This document shows positions 11,651 to 22,389 of a stretch of 64,000 bases of DNA, one piece after another. The notes beneath the pieces are model-generated. The model was not told the origin of the DNA and made no database searches. It saw only the letters and a list, made by a program, of their open reading frames with translations. Within the stretch, counting starts at the first letter, position 1. Every line of letters starts with the position of its first letter. Source of the stretch: Ziziphus jujuba. Taxonomy: Eukaryota; Streptophyta; Magnoliopsida; Rosales; Rhamnaceae. The DNA lies in contig NC_083390.1 of assembly GCF_031755915.1 (NCBI RefSeq), forward strand, positions 26,609,001 through 26,673,000, written 5' to 3'. The position numbers and the translations under genes were made by a program.

Positions 11651-11924
11651 GTGATTTTTGGAAGTGTCGCCGGATATTATCGAGGAACAGATGTTCTGAA
11701 TCAAGTAATGAAGTGTGTTTTCCAAAAACATCATAAAAAAATGAAATGGAGATTTTTGAAACATTGGAAAAAGTGATCTATGTTTTTTTACCATTTAGAC
11801 GAATAAACTATTATGATTATTTAGAACTCAATGGGCCTACCCTCTCTTTCTTTGTTTGATTCGAGGTGGCACCGTTGAGTTCTTATGCTTTCATGTCATG
11901 TCTACAACTTGGTTCATCCGATTA

Positions 11925-12067
11925 CTAAAGGGATGAACCTAATCCAGAATATGAACACCTAATCCAGAATATGAACCATAAAAGAAAATACCGATTAAAC
12001 CAATCACAAGAATACCAGTTACAGTACCTATTAGCCAAAGTGGAATCCTTCTGGTAGTATCGGCTAT
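11925..12067 (-). pseudogene. psbJ: Photosystem II protein J pseudogene (plastid origin)
   Basis: The translation begins [17 protein letters not shown] and continues through [15 protein letters not shown], the single-membrane-span PSII subunit J. The start codon is ATA (minus strand, 12,065-12,067) instead of ATG. A 20-bp tandem duplication near the 3' end shifts the frame, making the gene 143 bp where 123 bp is normal. The native stop TAG is at 11,925-11,927. In the chloroplast this protein helps assemble photosystem II. This nuclear copy cannot encode it. Confidence 0.93.
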
Positions 12068-12202
12068 TTTTCCTACTTTCCTCCACATTTCATCAGGGGG
12101 TCATCCTAGAGACATAAATAGCCATAGATAATTATAAGATTATATCCTTCCGAATGAGATAAGAGAATTCCTACTACATGTTTACTATTCTCTTTTCTTC
12201 TT

Positions 12203-12319
12203 TTAATTGAAGAAATAATTGGAAAATAAAATAGCAAGTACAAAAGTGAGTAATAACCCCTAGTACAGATTTGTACGATTCAATTCAACATTTTGTTTGT
12301 TTGGGTTTGATTGTGTCGT
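12203..12319 (-). pseudogene. psbL: Photosystem II protein L pseudogene (plastid origin)
   Basis: Thirty-nine codons including the stop, the usual psbL length. Translation reads TQSNPNKQNVELNRT, then NLY, then a stop in place of tryptophan (TAG for TGG), then GLLLTFVLAILFSNYFFN. The first codon is ACG, not ATG. In many angiosperm plastids psbL is encoded with ACG and the start is made by C-to-U RNA editing, so the ACG may be ancestral and not damage. The internal stop is damage. Confidence 0.93.
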
Positions 12320-12341
12320 AGCTCTATGATTCGGATTATAA

Positions 12342-12395
12342 TTATCGTTAGATGAACTGCATTGGTGATATTGACCCCAAAAAAGAAATACTGAG
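12342..12395 (-). pseudogene. psbF: Cytochrome b559 beta subunit 3' fragment (plastid origin)
   Basis: The last codons of psbF are visible on the minus strand: FLGSIS, then PMQFI, a premature TAA, Arg and the native stop at 12,342-12,344. The normal ending is AMQFIQR, so glutamine CAA has become TAA. The 5' two-thirds of the gene are missing because the insert ends here. It sits directly upstream of psbL, as in the plastid operon. Confidence 0.85.
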
Positions 12396-12800
12396 AAGTA
12401 AATTTTGTTTTATCACATTCCATTCAATGCTAGCTAGTGCACGGACTTTAGTGTATACCTTCATTTCAATATCATTACTACGTATAAATACAATTATATA
12501 TGTCTCACAATGATTTTCTTTTTTTTTGGTTAAAATGACTAATAATGAATTTGATATAGCTAATAAATTAAAAGCATATATTCATATGATCATGTGTCGG
12601 AAATCTAAATGCTGAATGCATGCATGCATGATTATATATATACACAAAAACATAAGTAAACCAATACAATATTAACTTAAATATAATATATACTAGCTAG
12701 CCAGCTTAATTATATAGTTACCCAATTTTTTTGGGACATTGGCTGTATTGTCCCATGCCACAATCCATTGAATCTGTCTTCTAGTATCATTCACGCCATC
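12396..12800 (-). pseudogene. JIP23-like gene fragment, 3' part of exon plus downstream
   Basis: On the minus strand, 12,800 down to about 12,728 encodes GVNDTRRQIQWIVAWDNTANVP and ends at a good splice donor (G|GTAACT). It is the continuation of the exon at 16,662-16,874. The 3.86-kb Gypsy element at 12,801 splits the two. The rest (12,396-12,727) is AT-rich sequence with RY-type CATGCATG motifs and a GCTAGCTAG landmark. It matches 57,610-57,910 in reverse, up to ATTCCATTCAACGCTAGC next to the plastid insert. Confidence 0.6.
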
Positions 12801-13664
12801 TGTTACAAACCTAGGTCAACTTGCTCCTAAACCCATATTATATTAGCCCGGATCGAAAAATTAAGTTCAAGTTCTTATGGTCACCTCAACCCTAATCAAC
12901 CTGTGACTAGAAACCTCGGTATATGACGAAGACACCATAATAGGTGATGGATATCCAACTAATAAGTCAAAACTAAAACACTCACTCTCTAATGGTGTCT
13001 TAGGTGTTCAAAGAGAACAAAGAGAATTCTTTCTCATAAGTATTTTCTGTAAAATAATAAAGGTGTATTCTCATTGAAAAAAGAGCCCTTAAATAGGCTA
13101 AATTCACAAAACAATAAACCCTAACTTGCTAGGTAAAATCCAGCCCAAAGGAATTAGGAAACAAATGTGGCCGAATTTTTCATGCTTTCCTAAACAAATT
13201 TGGATTAATTGATTCCCTTATTTTGAATTAGGAGTTAATTAATTTACAATTGAAATAATAAAATAATAACTTTCCTAAGTTAATTTTTCCAGTAGAAAAA
13301 TTAAATGAAACCAAATTGAAAAGCTAGTTTCCTAAAACAAAAAGTCAAACTCAAATTAGGATATTAGTTGACTAGTTTGACAACCAAGCTATCTTTGATC
13401 AATTTTCAGCTTGCAAAGGCTCCAAATCACCTCCCAAATGTTATGTAGGATGCCAAATAGGATTAATAATGATTTCCATACATTGCCCTTGATTGGAACA
13501 GAGACAAAATGCCAAATCAACAAAATACAGCAAAGCTAGCGGCAAACACAGCAAAATTGACCAACAATTCCTTCCATGCATAAATGGACTTCTTGGATGC
13601 TTTTGCTTCTGCCTTGACTTGATTCCATGACTTCTTAGTCATATCAAGTTAATTCAAGAAGTGT
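12801..13664 (-). repeat. 3' LTR of Gypsy element 3, truncated
   Basis: Aligns with the LTR at 15,544-16,656 from its TGTTAC end until GAATTCAAGAAGTGTTGAA at about 13,664, where sequence switches to the integrase C-terminal coding region. About 250 bp of LTR start and the polypurine tract are missing. The deletion therefore spans the LTR/pol boundary. Confidence 0.85.
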
Positions 13665-14340
13665 TGAAAAGGACTATCCCCGCGCAGCATAGGCTTGGAC
13701 TTTCTTTGCTTGGGAAACCTCTCCTTTCTTAAATGCAACCAAACCCAATCTCTAGGTTCAAAGACAACTTTAATCCGGCCTTGGCTAGCATTCCTTACAT
13801 ATTGCTCGGTCCTCCTCTCAATATTTGCCTTTTTCTTTTCATAAATCTGCTACACAAAATCAGTTTTTTCCTTGCCCTCTAGATTATCATGTTCACTTAG
13901 AGGTAAAGGTGTTAAATCTAATGGAATCAAAGGATCAAAACCATGAACAATCTCAAATGGCGTATATTTAGTAGCTGAATGCAAAGATCTATTATAACCA
14001 AATTCAACATGTGGCAAACATTCTTCTCATGTTCTTAAATTTTTACTAATAAAAGCCCTTAACAATGCAAACAAAGTCTTATTTGCTACTTCAGTTTGTG
14101 GACGACAAGTAGTTGAAAATAAAAATTTAGTTCCTAACTTAGCCCACAAAATTTTCCAAAAATAACTTAAGGACTTAGCATCCCTATTCGAAACAATAGT
14201 TCTAGGCATACCATGCAACCTCACAAGTTCGTTAAAGAATAAGTTAGCAGCATTATATGCATCACTAATTTTATAACATGCAATAAAATGTGCCATTTTA
14301 GAAAATCTATCCACTACAACAAAAATTGAATCCTTACGTG
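13665..14340 (-). pseudogene. Gypsy integrase fragment
   Basis: Minus-strand translation gives [20 protein letters not shown], then NAANLFFNELVRLHGMP and TIVSNRDAKSLSYFW, and the C-terminal [16 protein letters not shown] block near 13,730. The second catalytic aspartate position reads Asn (VSNRD for VSDRD), and the TDGQ segment before the catalytic Glu is deleted, so the enzyme would be dead even if expressed. The frame is open from 14,027 to about 14,340 and broken beyond. Confidence 0.85.
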
Positions 14341-15235
14341 GGATCGCTTCTCCAAACACTTGGATTGGTCCTCCCGCTGCTTGAAACACCTCCAAACCAT
14401 GAGCTTGTACCCCTCCTTTTGATTTGATTTTCAATATTGATAGCCACATGAAGCATTTCCTCCAATTCTACATATTGTTGAAACTCCACTTGGTTGGCTA
14501 TCTCGCGATTCAAACCACCCAAAAACCTTGCCATGGTTGTCTTATGATCCTTATTCATGCTCAATCTCATCATGAGCATCTCCACCTCCTTGTAATAATC
14601 CTCTATGGTCCTACTACCTTGTGATAATGATTGGAGTCTTTGATGCAGCAACCTATGATATTGGATCGGTACAAATCTCTTCCTCATGGCTCCTTTCATT
14701 TGTCGCCAAGTAGTAATCAATTTATCACCAACTCTCCTTCAGGTACTTTGCTCGTTTATCCACCATTGTAGTGCATAATGTCTAAACTCCAAAGCTGCCA
14801 ATTTAACCTTCTTAGCCTCCGAATAGTTATGACAATAGAATATCATCTCCATCCGCTCCTCCCACTGTAAGTAAGCCTCTGGATCACTCTTTCCCATGAA
14901 TGGTAGTATGCTAACCTTAATGTTTCCAAGGTTATCATCTTCTTCTCTAGCTCGTGTCTCATGGGTTGGCCTTCCTTGGAGTGCAAAAATATCATCCAAG
15001 TTTTCCTCTAGATTGTCTCCAAAATTATCTTCCTTAAATCCTACTCTAGGCCGACCATGACCTCCTCGTCCTTGACCTCAACCTCAATGTAATTCCACCT
15101 TTGGATTTGATCCACCTTGTGATGTTTCTAACCTATCCATCCTTTGAACTAGTTGATCAAAATGAGCATTCATCCTTTGAAGTTGTTCCAAGACTACCAT
15201 CATGTCGGTAGGATTTATGCAATATGCTTTCAAAC
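14341..15235 (-). pseudogene. Gypsy gag fragment
   Basis: Two open stretches (14,739-14,999 and 14,341-14,720) on the minus strand encode the capsid-like gag domain: IKVSILPFMGKSDPEAYLQW, HYALQWWINEQST, GAMRKRFVP, FLGGLNREIANQVE. The N-terminal part at 15,000-15,235 contains an EQLQRMNAHFDQL-like heptad segment and a damaged RG-rich stretch. The frame ends by fusion to integrase at 14,340, so the nucleocapsid zinc knuckle is absent. Confidence 0.85.
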
Positions 15236-15543
15236 TCCTCTTTTTTTTTCTTTTTCTTTATTTTGAATATATGAATGCAACTAATTAAGATTAAAATAGC
15301 AAATAAAAATCAACAATAAACCAAATCAATAAGAACAATGATGAAAAACAACTAACAAACTAGGAAGCAAATACGGTAAAACAAGGAAACCTAATTTGGC
15401 TCGAATATTTTTTTTTTTTAATGCAAAACATGTACAAACTAAGAAAAATCTTAACCTAATGCAAAAATCACAGATTAACATAAAAAAAAAATAAAAAAAA
15501 TAAGATAGATCAATCCTGAACAAAATTCGACTCATATACCAAA

Positions 15544-16656
15544 TGTTACGAACCTAGGTCGACATGCTCCAGATCGAAAAATTAAGTTCAAGTTCTTATG
15601 GTCGCCTCAATCCCTAATTAACCTATGACTAGAAACCTTGGTATATGATGAAGATGCCAAAATAGGTGATAGATGTTCTATTGATAAGTAAAAACTAAAA
15701 CACTCACTCTCTAATGGTGTTTTAGGTGTTGAAAGAAAACAAAGAGAATTCTTTCTCACCAGTATTTTATATTAAATATTTAAGGTGCATTCTCATTGAA
15801 AAATCATCACTTAAATAGCCTAAAGTTACAAAATAATAAACCCTAACTTGCTAGGTAAAATTCGGCCCCAAAGAAATTAGGAAACAAAGGTGGCCGAATT
15901 TTTAATGCTTTCCTAAACTAATTTGGATTAATTCATTCCCTTATTTTGAATTAGAAATTAATTAATTTACAATTGAAATAATAAAAAAATAACTTTCTTG
16001 AGTTAATTTTTCCAGCAAAATAATTAAATAAAACCAAAATAAAAGCTAGTTTCCTAAAACAAAAAGTCAAACTCAAATTAGGAAACTAGTTGACTATTTT
16101 GACAACTAAGCTATCTTTAACCAACTTTCAGCTTGTAAAGGCTCCAAATCACCTCCCATATGCCATGGATGATGCCAAATAGGATTAATAATGATTCTCA
16201 TATGTTGCCCTTGATTGGAGCAAAGAGAAAATGCCAAATCAAAAAAAAAAAAACAAAGCCAACAGCAAATACAGCAAAACATGCCAACAATTCCTTCCAT
16301 GCACAAATGGCCTTCTTGGATGCTTTTGCTTCTGCCTGGACTTGATTCCATGACCTCTTAGTTATATCAAGTGAATTCAAGAAGTGCTGAACCTATTCCG
16401 TGCTGCCCGGAGTCCATAAATGCAGTAAAACAACTACTCGGGTCCAACTCGGCCTCCACCATTGGATGCATAAAACAAGTCTTGTATCTTCGGATATGGA
16501 TAAACCCTTTTGTGAATTGATAACTCCCTATATGAATCCAGCCAGGTTGTCTTTAAATCTCTTAGCTTGTGCTCTGGTGATTGGCCCGGTCTTCATCTGT
16601 ATTGGATTGGTACCCAGCAGGTAGTCGCTTGTATGGGCACAGATGGATTCTCATCA
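15544..16656 (-). repeat. 5' LTR of Gypsy element 3
   Basis: About 1,113 bp, beginning TGATGAGAATCC at 16,656 (minus strand) and ending GGTTCGTAACA at 15,544. It shares the conserved 3' part of the family (TTCAATGAGAAT and TCTTTGTTT segments) but has a different U3. The priming site next to it, TGGTATATGAG (just below 15,544), is a poor match to initiator tRNA-Met. Confidence 0.88.
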
Positions 16657-16661
16657 CAATC

Positions 16662-16874
16662 ACAGACGAAGCCCCCTGATGAGTGAGCAAGTGATTCATC
16701 AGTGCTAAGATGAAGAAATGAATGCCGCTCTCCAATGCCAACATTTGGTGGGTATGGAACATTTCCAGTGCCACCGGACCAATCATAGTGTTGGCCCTTA
16801 TACTTGATAATCTGTCTAGTGCCATTGAAAATTTGGCCAGGCGTGGACAGACCACCAGTGACCATGCCTTGGAT
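16662..16874 (-). pseudogene. JIP23-like gene exon, 5' part, interrupted by Gypsy element
   Basis: Minus strand, starting after a plausible acceptor (GCTAGCAG at 16,875-16,882). The translation runs through GLSTPGQIFNGTRQIIKYKG, HYDWSGGTGNVPYPPNVGIG and FLHLSTDESLAHSSGGFVCD, and joins GVNDTRRQIQWIVAWDN at 12,800. The order of a Y/F-N-x-T segment, HDW-x-G, PYP, a W/F-x-FLH segment and W-x-xAWxN resembles the plant 23-kDa jasmonate-induced protein-like family. This is recognition from memory, not a search result. Of the four copies in the window this is the only one with an uninterrupted frame apart from the transposon. Confidence 0.5.
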
Positions 16875-16977
16875 CTGCTAGCTTAGTTACTATATTCTTA
16901 CGTACGTACCAATGAAAATAGCTCAATTGTTCATTGCCTGTCAAAACTACATATCTATATATACATATCTACATATA

Positions 16978-17000
16978 CATATATATATATATATGCATAT
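16978..17000. repeat. AT microsatellite
   Basis: An (AT)n run next to other TATATACATA sequence. On the minus strand it lies upstream of the gene fragment at 16,874. Confidence 0.9.
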
Positions 17001-17038
17001 ATAGGAATTTTGTGCTAGTGTCACGCATCGCACATGAG

Positions 17039-17066
17039 TTAGGCACGTGACATATAGCTATAAATA
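17039..17066 (-). promoter_or_regulatory. G-box-like site upstream of gene fragment
   Basis: CACGTG at about 17,045-17,050, roughly 170 bases upstream (minus strand) of the JIP23-like exon start, with a TATTTATAG-like AT box nearby. G-boxes are bound by bHLH and bZIP factors, including those of jasmonate responses. The right-arm copy near 57,168 reads CATGTG and has lost the core. Functional meaning is speculative, since the site is probably intronic or proximal to a pseudogene. Confidence 0.25.
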
Positions 17067-17111
17067 AGTAGAAGCACAAGTAATTGGGCATTAATTACTG
17101 TATCAATATCT

Positions 17112-17112
<1 letters not shown>

Positions 17113-17137
<25 letters not shown>
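17113..17137. repeat. AC microsatellite
   Basis: About 12 AC units in TTACACACAC...ACAAACACAC. The mirror position in the right arm (near 57,090-57,110) has only TATATATATA, so the AC run arose or expanded in this arm. Confidence 0.9.
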
Positions 17138-17144
<7 letters not shown>

Positions 17145-17159
17145 ATATATATTTTTGTA

Positions 17160-17864
17160 TATGCTTACAAATAAAAAAGTCTGGATCCGCCCTATAGCTA
17201 GGTTAGGTAATTAATTCATTTAGTCAAAATTTCCACACCTTCCATACATCATAGTTTAAATTTACAATACAAAAAATTTTCCATTATTTTGAATAGGTTA
17301 TTATGTTTATTACATGGATTTTTAATACAGTTTTGTTGAATTTATAATATATGGGTTTTTTTTTTTAAGGTTACGATCAAATGTTGTATTTTACAATTTT
17401 TTATGAAAAAAAAAATCTTGGCCTACAAGGCTCCACTCCTGGTTACATACATAAGAAGAAATGGCTCTTTAAATATTTACAGACCAAAGGATAATACAAT
17501 TTAACAATATTTCTTTTGCAAGACCATAGTATGATGCTAAGATTAATTAAATTGAAAAATTATGTTAAAATTAGTGCCAGAGAAGCAGTGCAGTGCATGC
17601 ATGTGAGGTATTGTGAGTAGTGCCCAAGAAAATATGTTAAAATTATGGTGTGCCAGAGAAGTAGTGGAGTGCATGCATGTGAGGTGTGGTGATTAGTGCC
17701 CAAGAAAATATATCAGAATTTTTCTTCCATCTCACACTGTGTCCCTTTTAATTTTCATAGTAATTTTTCCTTCATGCTCATTTTCCAAATTTATAATTTT
17801 TAAATTATAAACCTAAATAATTTATCAATTGCATCAATTTTATTTAACAATTTCTACTATTTTA
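17160..17864. other. Arm sequence flanking gene fragment, with repeated CATGCATG block
   Basis: Mirror of right-arm 56,160-57,090. It includes a block of about 65-70 bases, GTGCCAGAGAAGCAGTG then GTGCATGCATGTGAGGT then TGCCCAAGAAAATAT, repeated at 17,575 and 17,640. Related copies occur at 20,345, 20,415 and 21,150 and, reversed, at 55,290-55,350 and 56,020-56,150. No coding potential is seen. Confidence 0.6.
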
Positions 17865-20325
17865 CGATATAACATAAACCATGGTTAAGTTATTCAACCT
17901 GTCACTGAAACTAATTTTTTATTTGGTGACAATAGTTTTGTAACTAAAAATAATATATCAACTAGCAATATTATTTGATAAAAATTGTTTTTATTAGATC
18001 TTACTAATTAATTATAATATCATTAATTGTCATTTAAAAATATAAAATGACACTTCTAAAATACAATTAAAATAAAAGTATAATACTTTACTAAACATTT
18101 ATCTTGTACTACAAAATTCATTAAACACCAACTAAATATAATGTTTACCAAACACAATAAGATTACATCAAAAGGAAAATATAAACAAAAACAATTTGTA
18201 ATTCTAGGGGGGGAAAAATATATATATATATATATATATACAAGATGGTTGCCTATACTCGCTAAATCTTTACAATCTCCATCTTCTACTGCAGTTCATC
18301 AATATATTCTCCAAGGATCCTATATTATAAACAAAACAGAAAAAAAAAAAAAAGAATCATTTAGTAGAAATCTAATTTAATTAGAAAGATTTGACACTAA
18401 TTGTATTCAAGGCAGGTGCTACCATGACCTGAAATGCGAGCTAAGGACCAAAAGAGTGGACAAAAATCTGCCAAACTCATGCATGTTTACAGGGGTAAAG
18501 CCAAAAGAGGTAACCACCCAAAATTAATACCAGCAGCACCAAAATGAAGAGTTGAATTTTACACAAAATGGCATGCTAGTGTGACACCACACCAAATCAA
18601 AGTGACACAGTGTAATATCAGACTCCTATATAAAAAGCTTCTAGATACACCCAAGCAAAACAATTAATGAAATAATCAACTTGAGATTTGATATTCACTC
18701 ATATTAACTGCAGCTACACATATAATAGAGTTTTGCTCATGAACCATTTCTCTTGACAAGTTGCTACCTACTATAGCATCGTAACCTTCATATCCTGTAT
18801 GTTATTATCACTTAATTAAAAACTCTCAAAATTGCTTATAATATATATTAACTTTAAAAACTCTTAATCTTGTTTACAGTGGTATAATCTTAGAAAAAAT
18901 CTCTGCTTAAAGCAAGAAGCTTCTGGACCATACTAATAGTTGAGCACTGCAAAGGCTTTACTGATGGTCCACAAACCTTGGTAAGAAAACATTCATGGAT
19001 TTAGATGGAAAATAATAGTCCCAACTCACAACTCATAAATCCTATTACATATCCTCCAATTACCTAGAAACTGTGGATCACTTCAAACCAAAGTATGTCA
19101 TTTATGCTATATCTCCACATAAAAACTGCAGTAAGAATCAAGGACCCAGTGTGTTTAGCCAAGACAAGAAAATTGCATGCTTATAACTTTCAATCGTTAA
19201 TAATTCAACTCATTGGGGTCAAAAAATGGATAACAAGCTAGCTAGCTCTTTTCTATCTCTCAGTTCACCATGGTCAATTACATCTTAAACTAACAACATA
19301 TATATATAGTCATGGTAAAGAAACGAATTGAGCTTGCAGAAAACCAATAACAAAAGCATACAATATCATGCATCGAATACTATCATATATAATTGGTAGT
19401 ATCCTAGAATGAAACTTCCATTCTAATTCCAACGAGTAAATTTCAAGCCAATTTGAGCTTTTATTCTAGCTCAAGAAGTCCAATAGCGGTGGAAATGGTC
19501 AGCCCTAAGATCTGATAACTTTCGGCGATCTGAATGAAATAGTGATCGCTCGAGTTCAGTTCTTCCCCTGCACATCGGGTCACCATGGTTTGATCATTGG
19601 TAGATTGGGCTTGGTGGCTGAGGTGGCAATGTGGTGGATCAGTGTCAAGATTAGAGCGATTTTCCAATGGAAGCAGCTTGTGTGGGTTTTGTAAAACATT
19701 GGGGCTGCTGGCTGGAGAAGAAAAAAGCTTCATCAAGGGCATTGTCCTCTTTTCTTTTTATATGTATATATAAATTAGTTACAAAAAATATTTGTCACCA
19801 TTGTCATCAAAAAAATTAAGAAAAATTTCCCTCCAAAAAGCAATTAGTTACAAATATAGGTGACAAATTAAGAATTTATCACTAATTAAATGACCTAATC
19901 ATTAAATGTAATAACAACAATTTTGGCCACCAATTGCGTATATAAACTGACAAGTTTTCATTTGTCATAGTAGTATCTAAAGTTATCTGTTCAATATCTT
20001 TGTCAACGTTATCTATTTGGTAGGATTAGTAACAAATGTAAAATATTTGTCACCATTGATATCAAATAAATAAATAAAAAATCTGCCTTCAAAGGGAAAT
20101 TAGTTACAAATATAGGTGACAAAATAAAACTTTATCACTAATTAAATGATCCAATCATTAAATGTGACAAAGAAAATTTTTGTCACCAATCACCTATATA
20201 AACTGACAACTTTTTATTTGTCACAGTAGTGTCTAAAGTTATCTGTTACATCGAATATCTTAGAATTAGTTACAAACATAAAATTTTGTCGCTATTAGCA
20301 TCAAATAAATTCAAAAAAGAAAAAT
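17865..20325 (-). mobile_element. Second CACTA copy in the left arm, both ends missing
   Basis: Aligns directly with 6,297-8,470 and then with right-arm 60,290-59,455 reversed. Relative to the first copy it lacks about 570 bases (6,820-7,395), with the junction inside ATTAG shared by both edges. It has no CACTA terminus at either end. It sits between two gene-fragment blocks, which suggests duplication of a chromosomal segment and not transposition. Tandem units of about 240-290 bp with TTTGTCACC and TAGTTACAAAT motifs occupy 19,790-20,310. Confidence 0.8.
19461..19742 (-). other. Possible captured fragment in CACTA element
   Basis: A 93-codon open frame, beginning MPLMKLFSSPASSPNVLQ. The corresponding stretch at 60,037-60,190 (plus strand of the right copy) gives MKLSSSPTSSLDALQNP and then diverges by frame changes. 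Base composition is less AT-biased than the rest of the element. I do not recognise the product. Non-autonomous CACTA elements often carry captured host-gene pieces, which would explain it, but the region could also be non-coding element body. Confidence 0.35.
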
Positions 20326-20344
20326 TATTTTTAAATTATGTTAA

Positions 20345-21989
20345 GATTAGTGTTAGAGGAGCTGTGGCTTGCATGCATGTGAGGTGTCGTGAGTAGCATC
20401 CAAGAAAATATGTTATGGAGTTCTAGAAGAGCATTGGAGTGCATACATATGAGGTGTGGTGAGTAGTGTCCAAGAAAATATTTTATAATTTTCTCCCATC
20501 TCACACTGTGTTCCTTCTAACTATTTATAATATTTCTCTTTCATTCTCATATTTCAAATTTATGATTTTTAAATTATAAATATAAAAGATTTATCGAATC
20601 AATTTTGTTTAACATTTTATACTATTTTAAATAAAAATATATATAAATATATATATATATATATTATGAATAAAATTATATTAAAATAATATTTATTTTA
20701 TTTAATGAAATATCAATTACATACATACCGTGGTTCAAGAACTAAAAATTATGCATCTCTATTATTGAACAAAAAAAAAAATAATAATAATAATCTATAC
20801 ATCCTTGTTAACAAAGAAAAAACGTACAAAAGATATATTTTCTTTTTTGATTTTTTTTTCATATCTAAAATTAGATACATTACTTTTTCAATTGCCGATT
20901 GCATGATTAACTAATTTAATTACTCTATATAAGTTTTCGAGATAGTTGCATTGACAAATTAGCTAATAAAATATTATACTAAGATTAATTAAATTGAAAA
21001 ATTTTTGTTTGCTATAGAGGACTGCAAACTCTTTAGTACTTCTTGTATGTTTACCATGAGCAACTTAGTTTTCAATTGGTATGTGACGTCACAGTGCATG
21101 ACATCAACAACATGGAAAAAAAATTAATACACATGGCATTAAATTATAGAGTGCCAGATGAGCAGTGGAGTGCATGCATGTGAGGTGTCCAAGAAATTAT
21201 GTTGAAATTTTCTTCGGTCTTACATTGTGTTTCTTTTAACAATTTAAAATAATATTTCTTCTTAGTTCACTATTTTAAATTTAGAACTTCTAAGTTATAG
21301 ATGTAAGTAGTTTATTAACTAATTCAATCTCATATAATATTTTATATTATTTTTAAATAAAAAATATATATATTGTGAATAAAAATATACTAAAATAATA
21401 AATCTCTTACTAAAATATCAATTATGTACATATGTACTACGATTCAGCAACTATGAATTCTTTGTTATTCAACAAAAATAAAATTAAAATAAAAATAATC
21501 TATAAAAAAATAAAATGATAAGTTATTTATAAAATTGAAAAGAAATATTGGAAAATTATTTTAAATAATTTATTATATTTATTACATGTATTTTTTATAT
21601 GGTTTTGTTAAATTTAAATTATAGGGCTTTTATTTTGATTTTTCATTATGATCAAATGTTGTATATTACAATTTTTTATTGTAAATGTTTTTTTTTAAAA
21701 AAAAAAATCTTTGCCCACAAGGTTCCGCCCCTAGTAACATACGTAAGAAAAATTGGTTCTCTAAATATTCGCAAACCAAAGGATAACACAATTTAATAAT
21801 ATTTCATTTGAAAGACCATAAAACTAATAGCATATGTTCATATCATCATGTGACCATAAATCTAAATGCTAATTGCATGCATGCATGATTATATATATAT
21901 ATATATAGACAAATAGATAGAGAAGTAAATCAATACAATATTAACTTAAATATAATATATACTAGCTAGCTAGCTTAATTATATAGTTA
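20345..21989. other. Arm sequence upstream of gene fragment copy 2
   Basis: Mirror of right-arm 54,530-56,160. AT-rich, with CATGCATG-containing 65-70 bp blocks at 20,345, 20,415 and 21,150, an (AT)n run at about 20,637-20,662 and AATAAT runs near 20,780. The open frames 20,705-20,914 and 21,599-21,796 are low-complexity and not supported as genes. Confidence 0.6.
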
Positions 21990-22283
21990 TTCGATTTTTT
22001 GGGACATTGACTGTATTGTCGCATGCCACAATCCATTGAATCGGTCTTATATTATCATTCACGCCATCATAGACGAAGCTCCCTGATGAATGAGCAAATG
22101 ATTAATCAATGCTGAGATGAGGAAACGAACGCTGCTTTGCAGTGCTAACATTTGGTGGGTATGGAACATCTTCAGTGCCATCGGAGCAATCATGGTGCTG
22201 CCCATTATACATTATAAGTTTTCTAGTGCCATTGAAAATTTGGCCAGATGTGAACAGACCACGAGTGGCCATGTCTTGGATGT
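21990..22283 (-). pseudogene. JIP23-like gene fragment, left copy 2
   Basis: Minus strand. Translation gives MATRGLFTSGQIFNGTRKLI, MYNGQHHDCSDGTEDVPYPP, then NVSTAKQRSFPHLSID, a stop (TAA for GAA), SFAHSSGSFVYDGVNDN and IQWIVACDNTVNVP. Tryptophans in HDW and AWD positions have become cysteine. It preserves the uninterrupted CCATCATAGACGAAGC site into which element 3 inserted in the other copy, so it serves as an empty-site control. Confidence 0.5.
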
Positions 22284-22389
22284 GCTAGCTTAGTTACCAT
22301 ATTTTTAAGTACGTACCAAGAAAGTAGCTTAATGTGTATGCTCACAAATAAAAATTTCCGTGAAAATTTCCACACCTACCATACATCAT

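Larger units (their letters stand above)
11800..12395 (-). other. Nuclear plastid DNA insertion (psbF-psbL-psbJ)
   Basis: On the minus strand this stretch carries the end of psbF, all of psbL and all of psbJ in their normal chloroplast order and spacing, plus downstream spacer. All three carry inactivating changes, so it is an old transfer of plastid DNA into the nucleus. The left edge is uncertain: similarity to known coding sequence ends at 11,925, and I place the edge near 11,800 only by sequence character. The right edge abuts palindrome-arm sequence at about 12,395. No such insert is visible in the right arm. Confidence 0.88.
12801..16656 (-). mobile_element. Ty3/Gypsy element 3, internally deleted, inside an exon
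   Basis: A 3.86-kb element on the minus strand. The outer ends are TGTTACAAACC (12,801) and TCTCATCA (16,656), flanked by CCATC at 12,796-12,800 and CAATC at 16,657-16,661, a 5-bp duplication with one mismatch. The related empty site at 22,066-22,075 and in the right arm reads straight through CCATC. The LTR at 15,544-16,656 looks complete. The one at 12,801 to about 13,664 has lost its 5' part together with the end of pol. Internally, gag is joined directly to integrase, with the region between (zinc knuckle, protease, RT, RNase H) deleted. It could have moved only with proteins from another copy. Confidence 0.92.

Noticed and set aside
20705..20914. 69-codon low-complexity frame rich in Asn, Lys and Phe
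   Set aside because: Formed by AAT and T runs in AT-rich DNA. The mirrored sequence near 55,600-55,760 does not keep it open.
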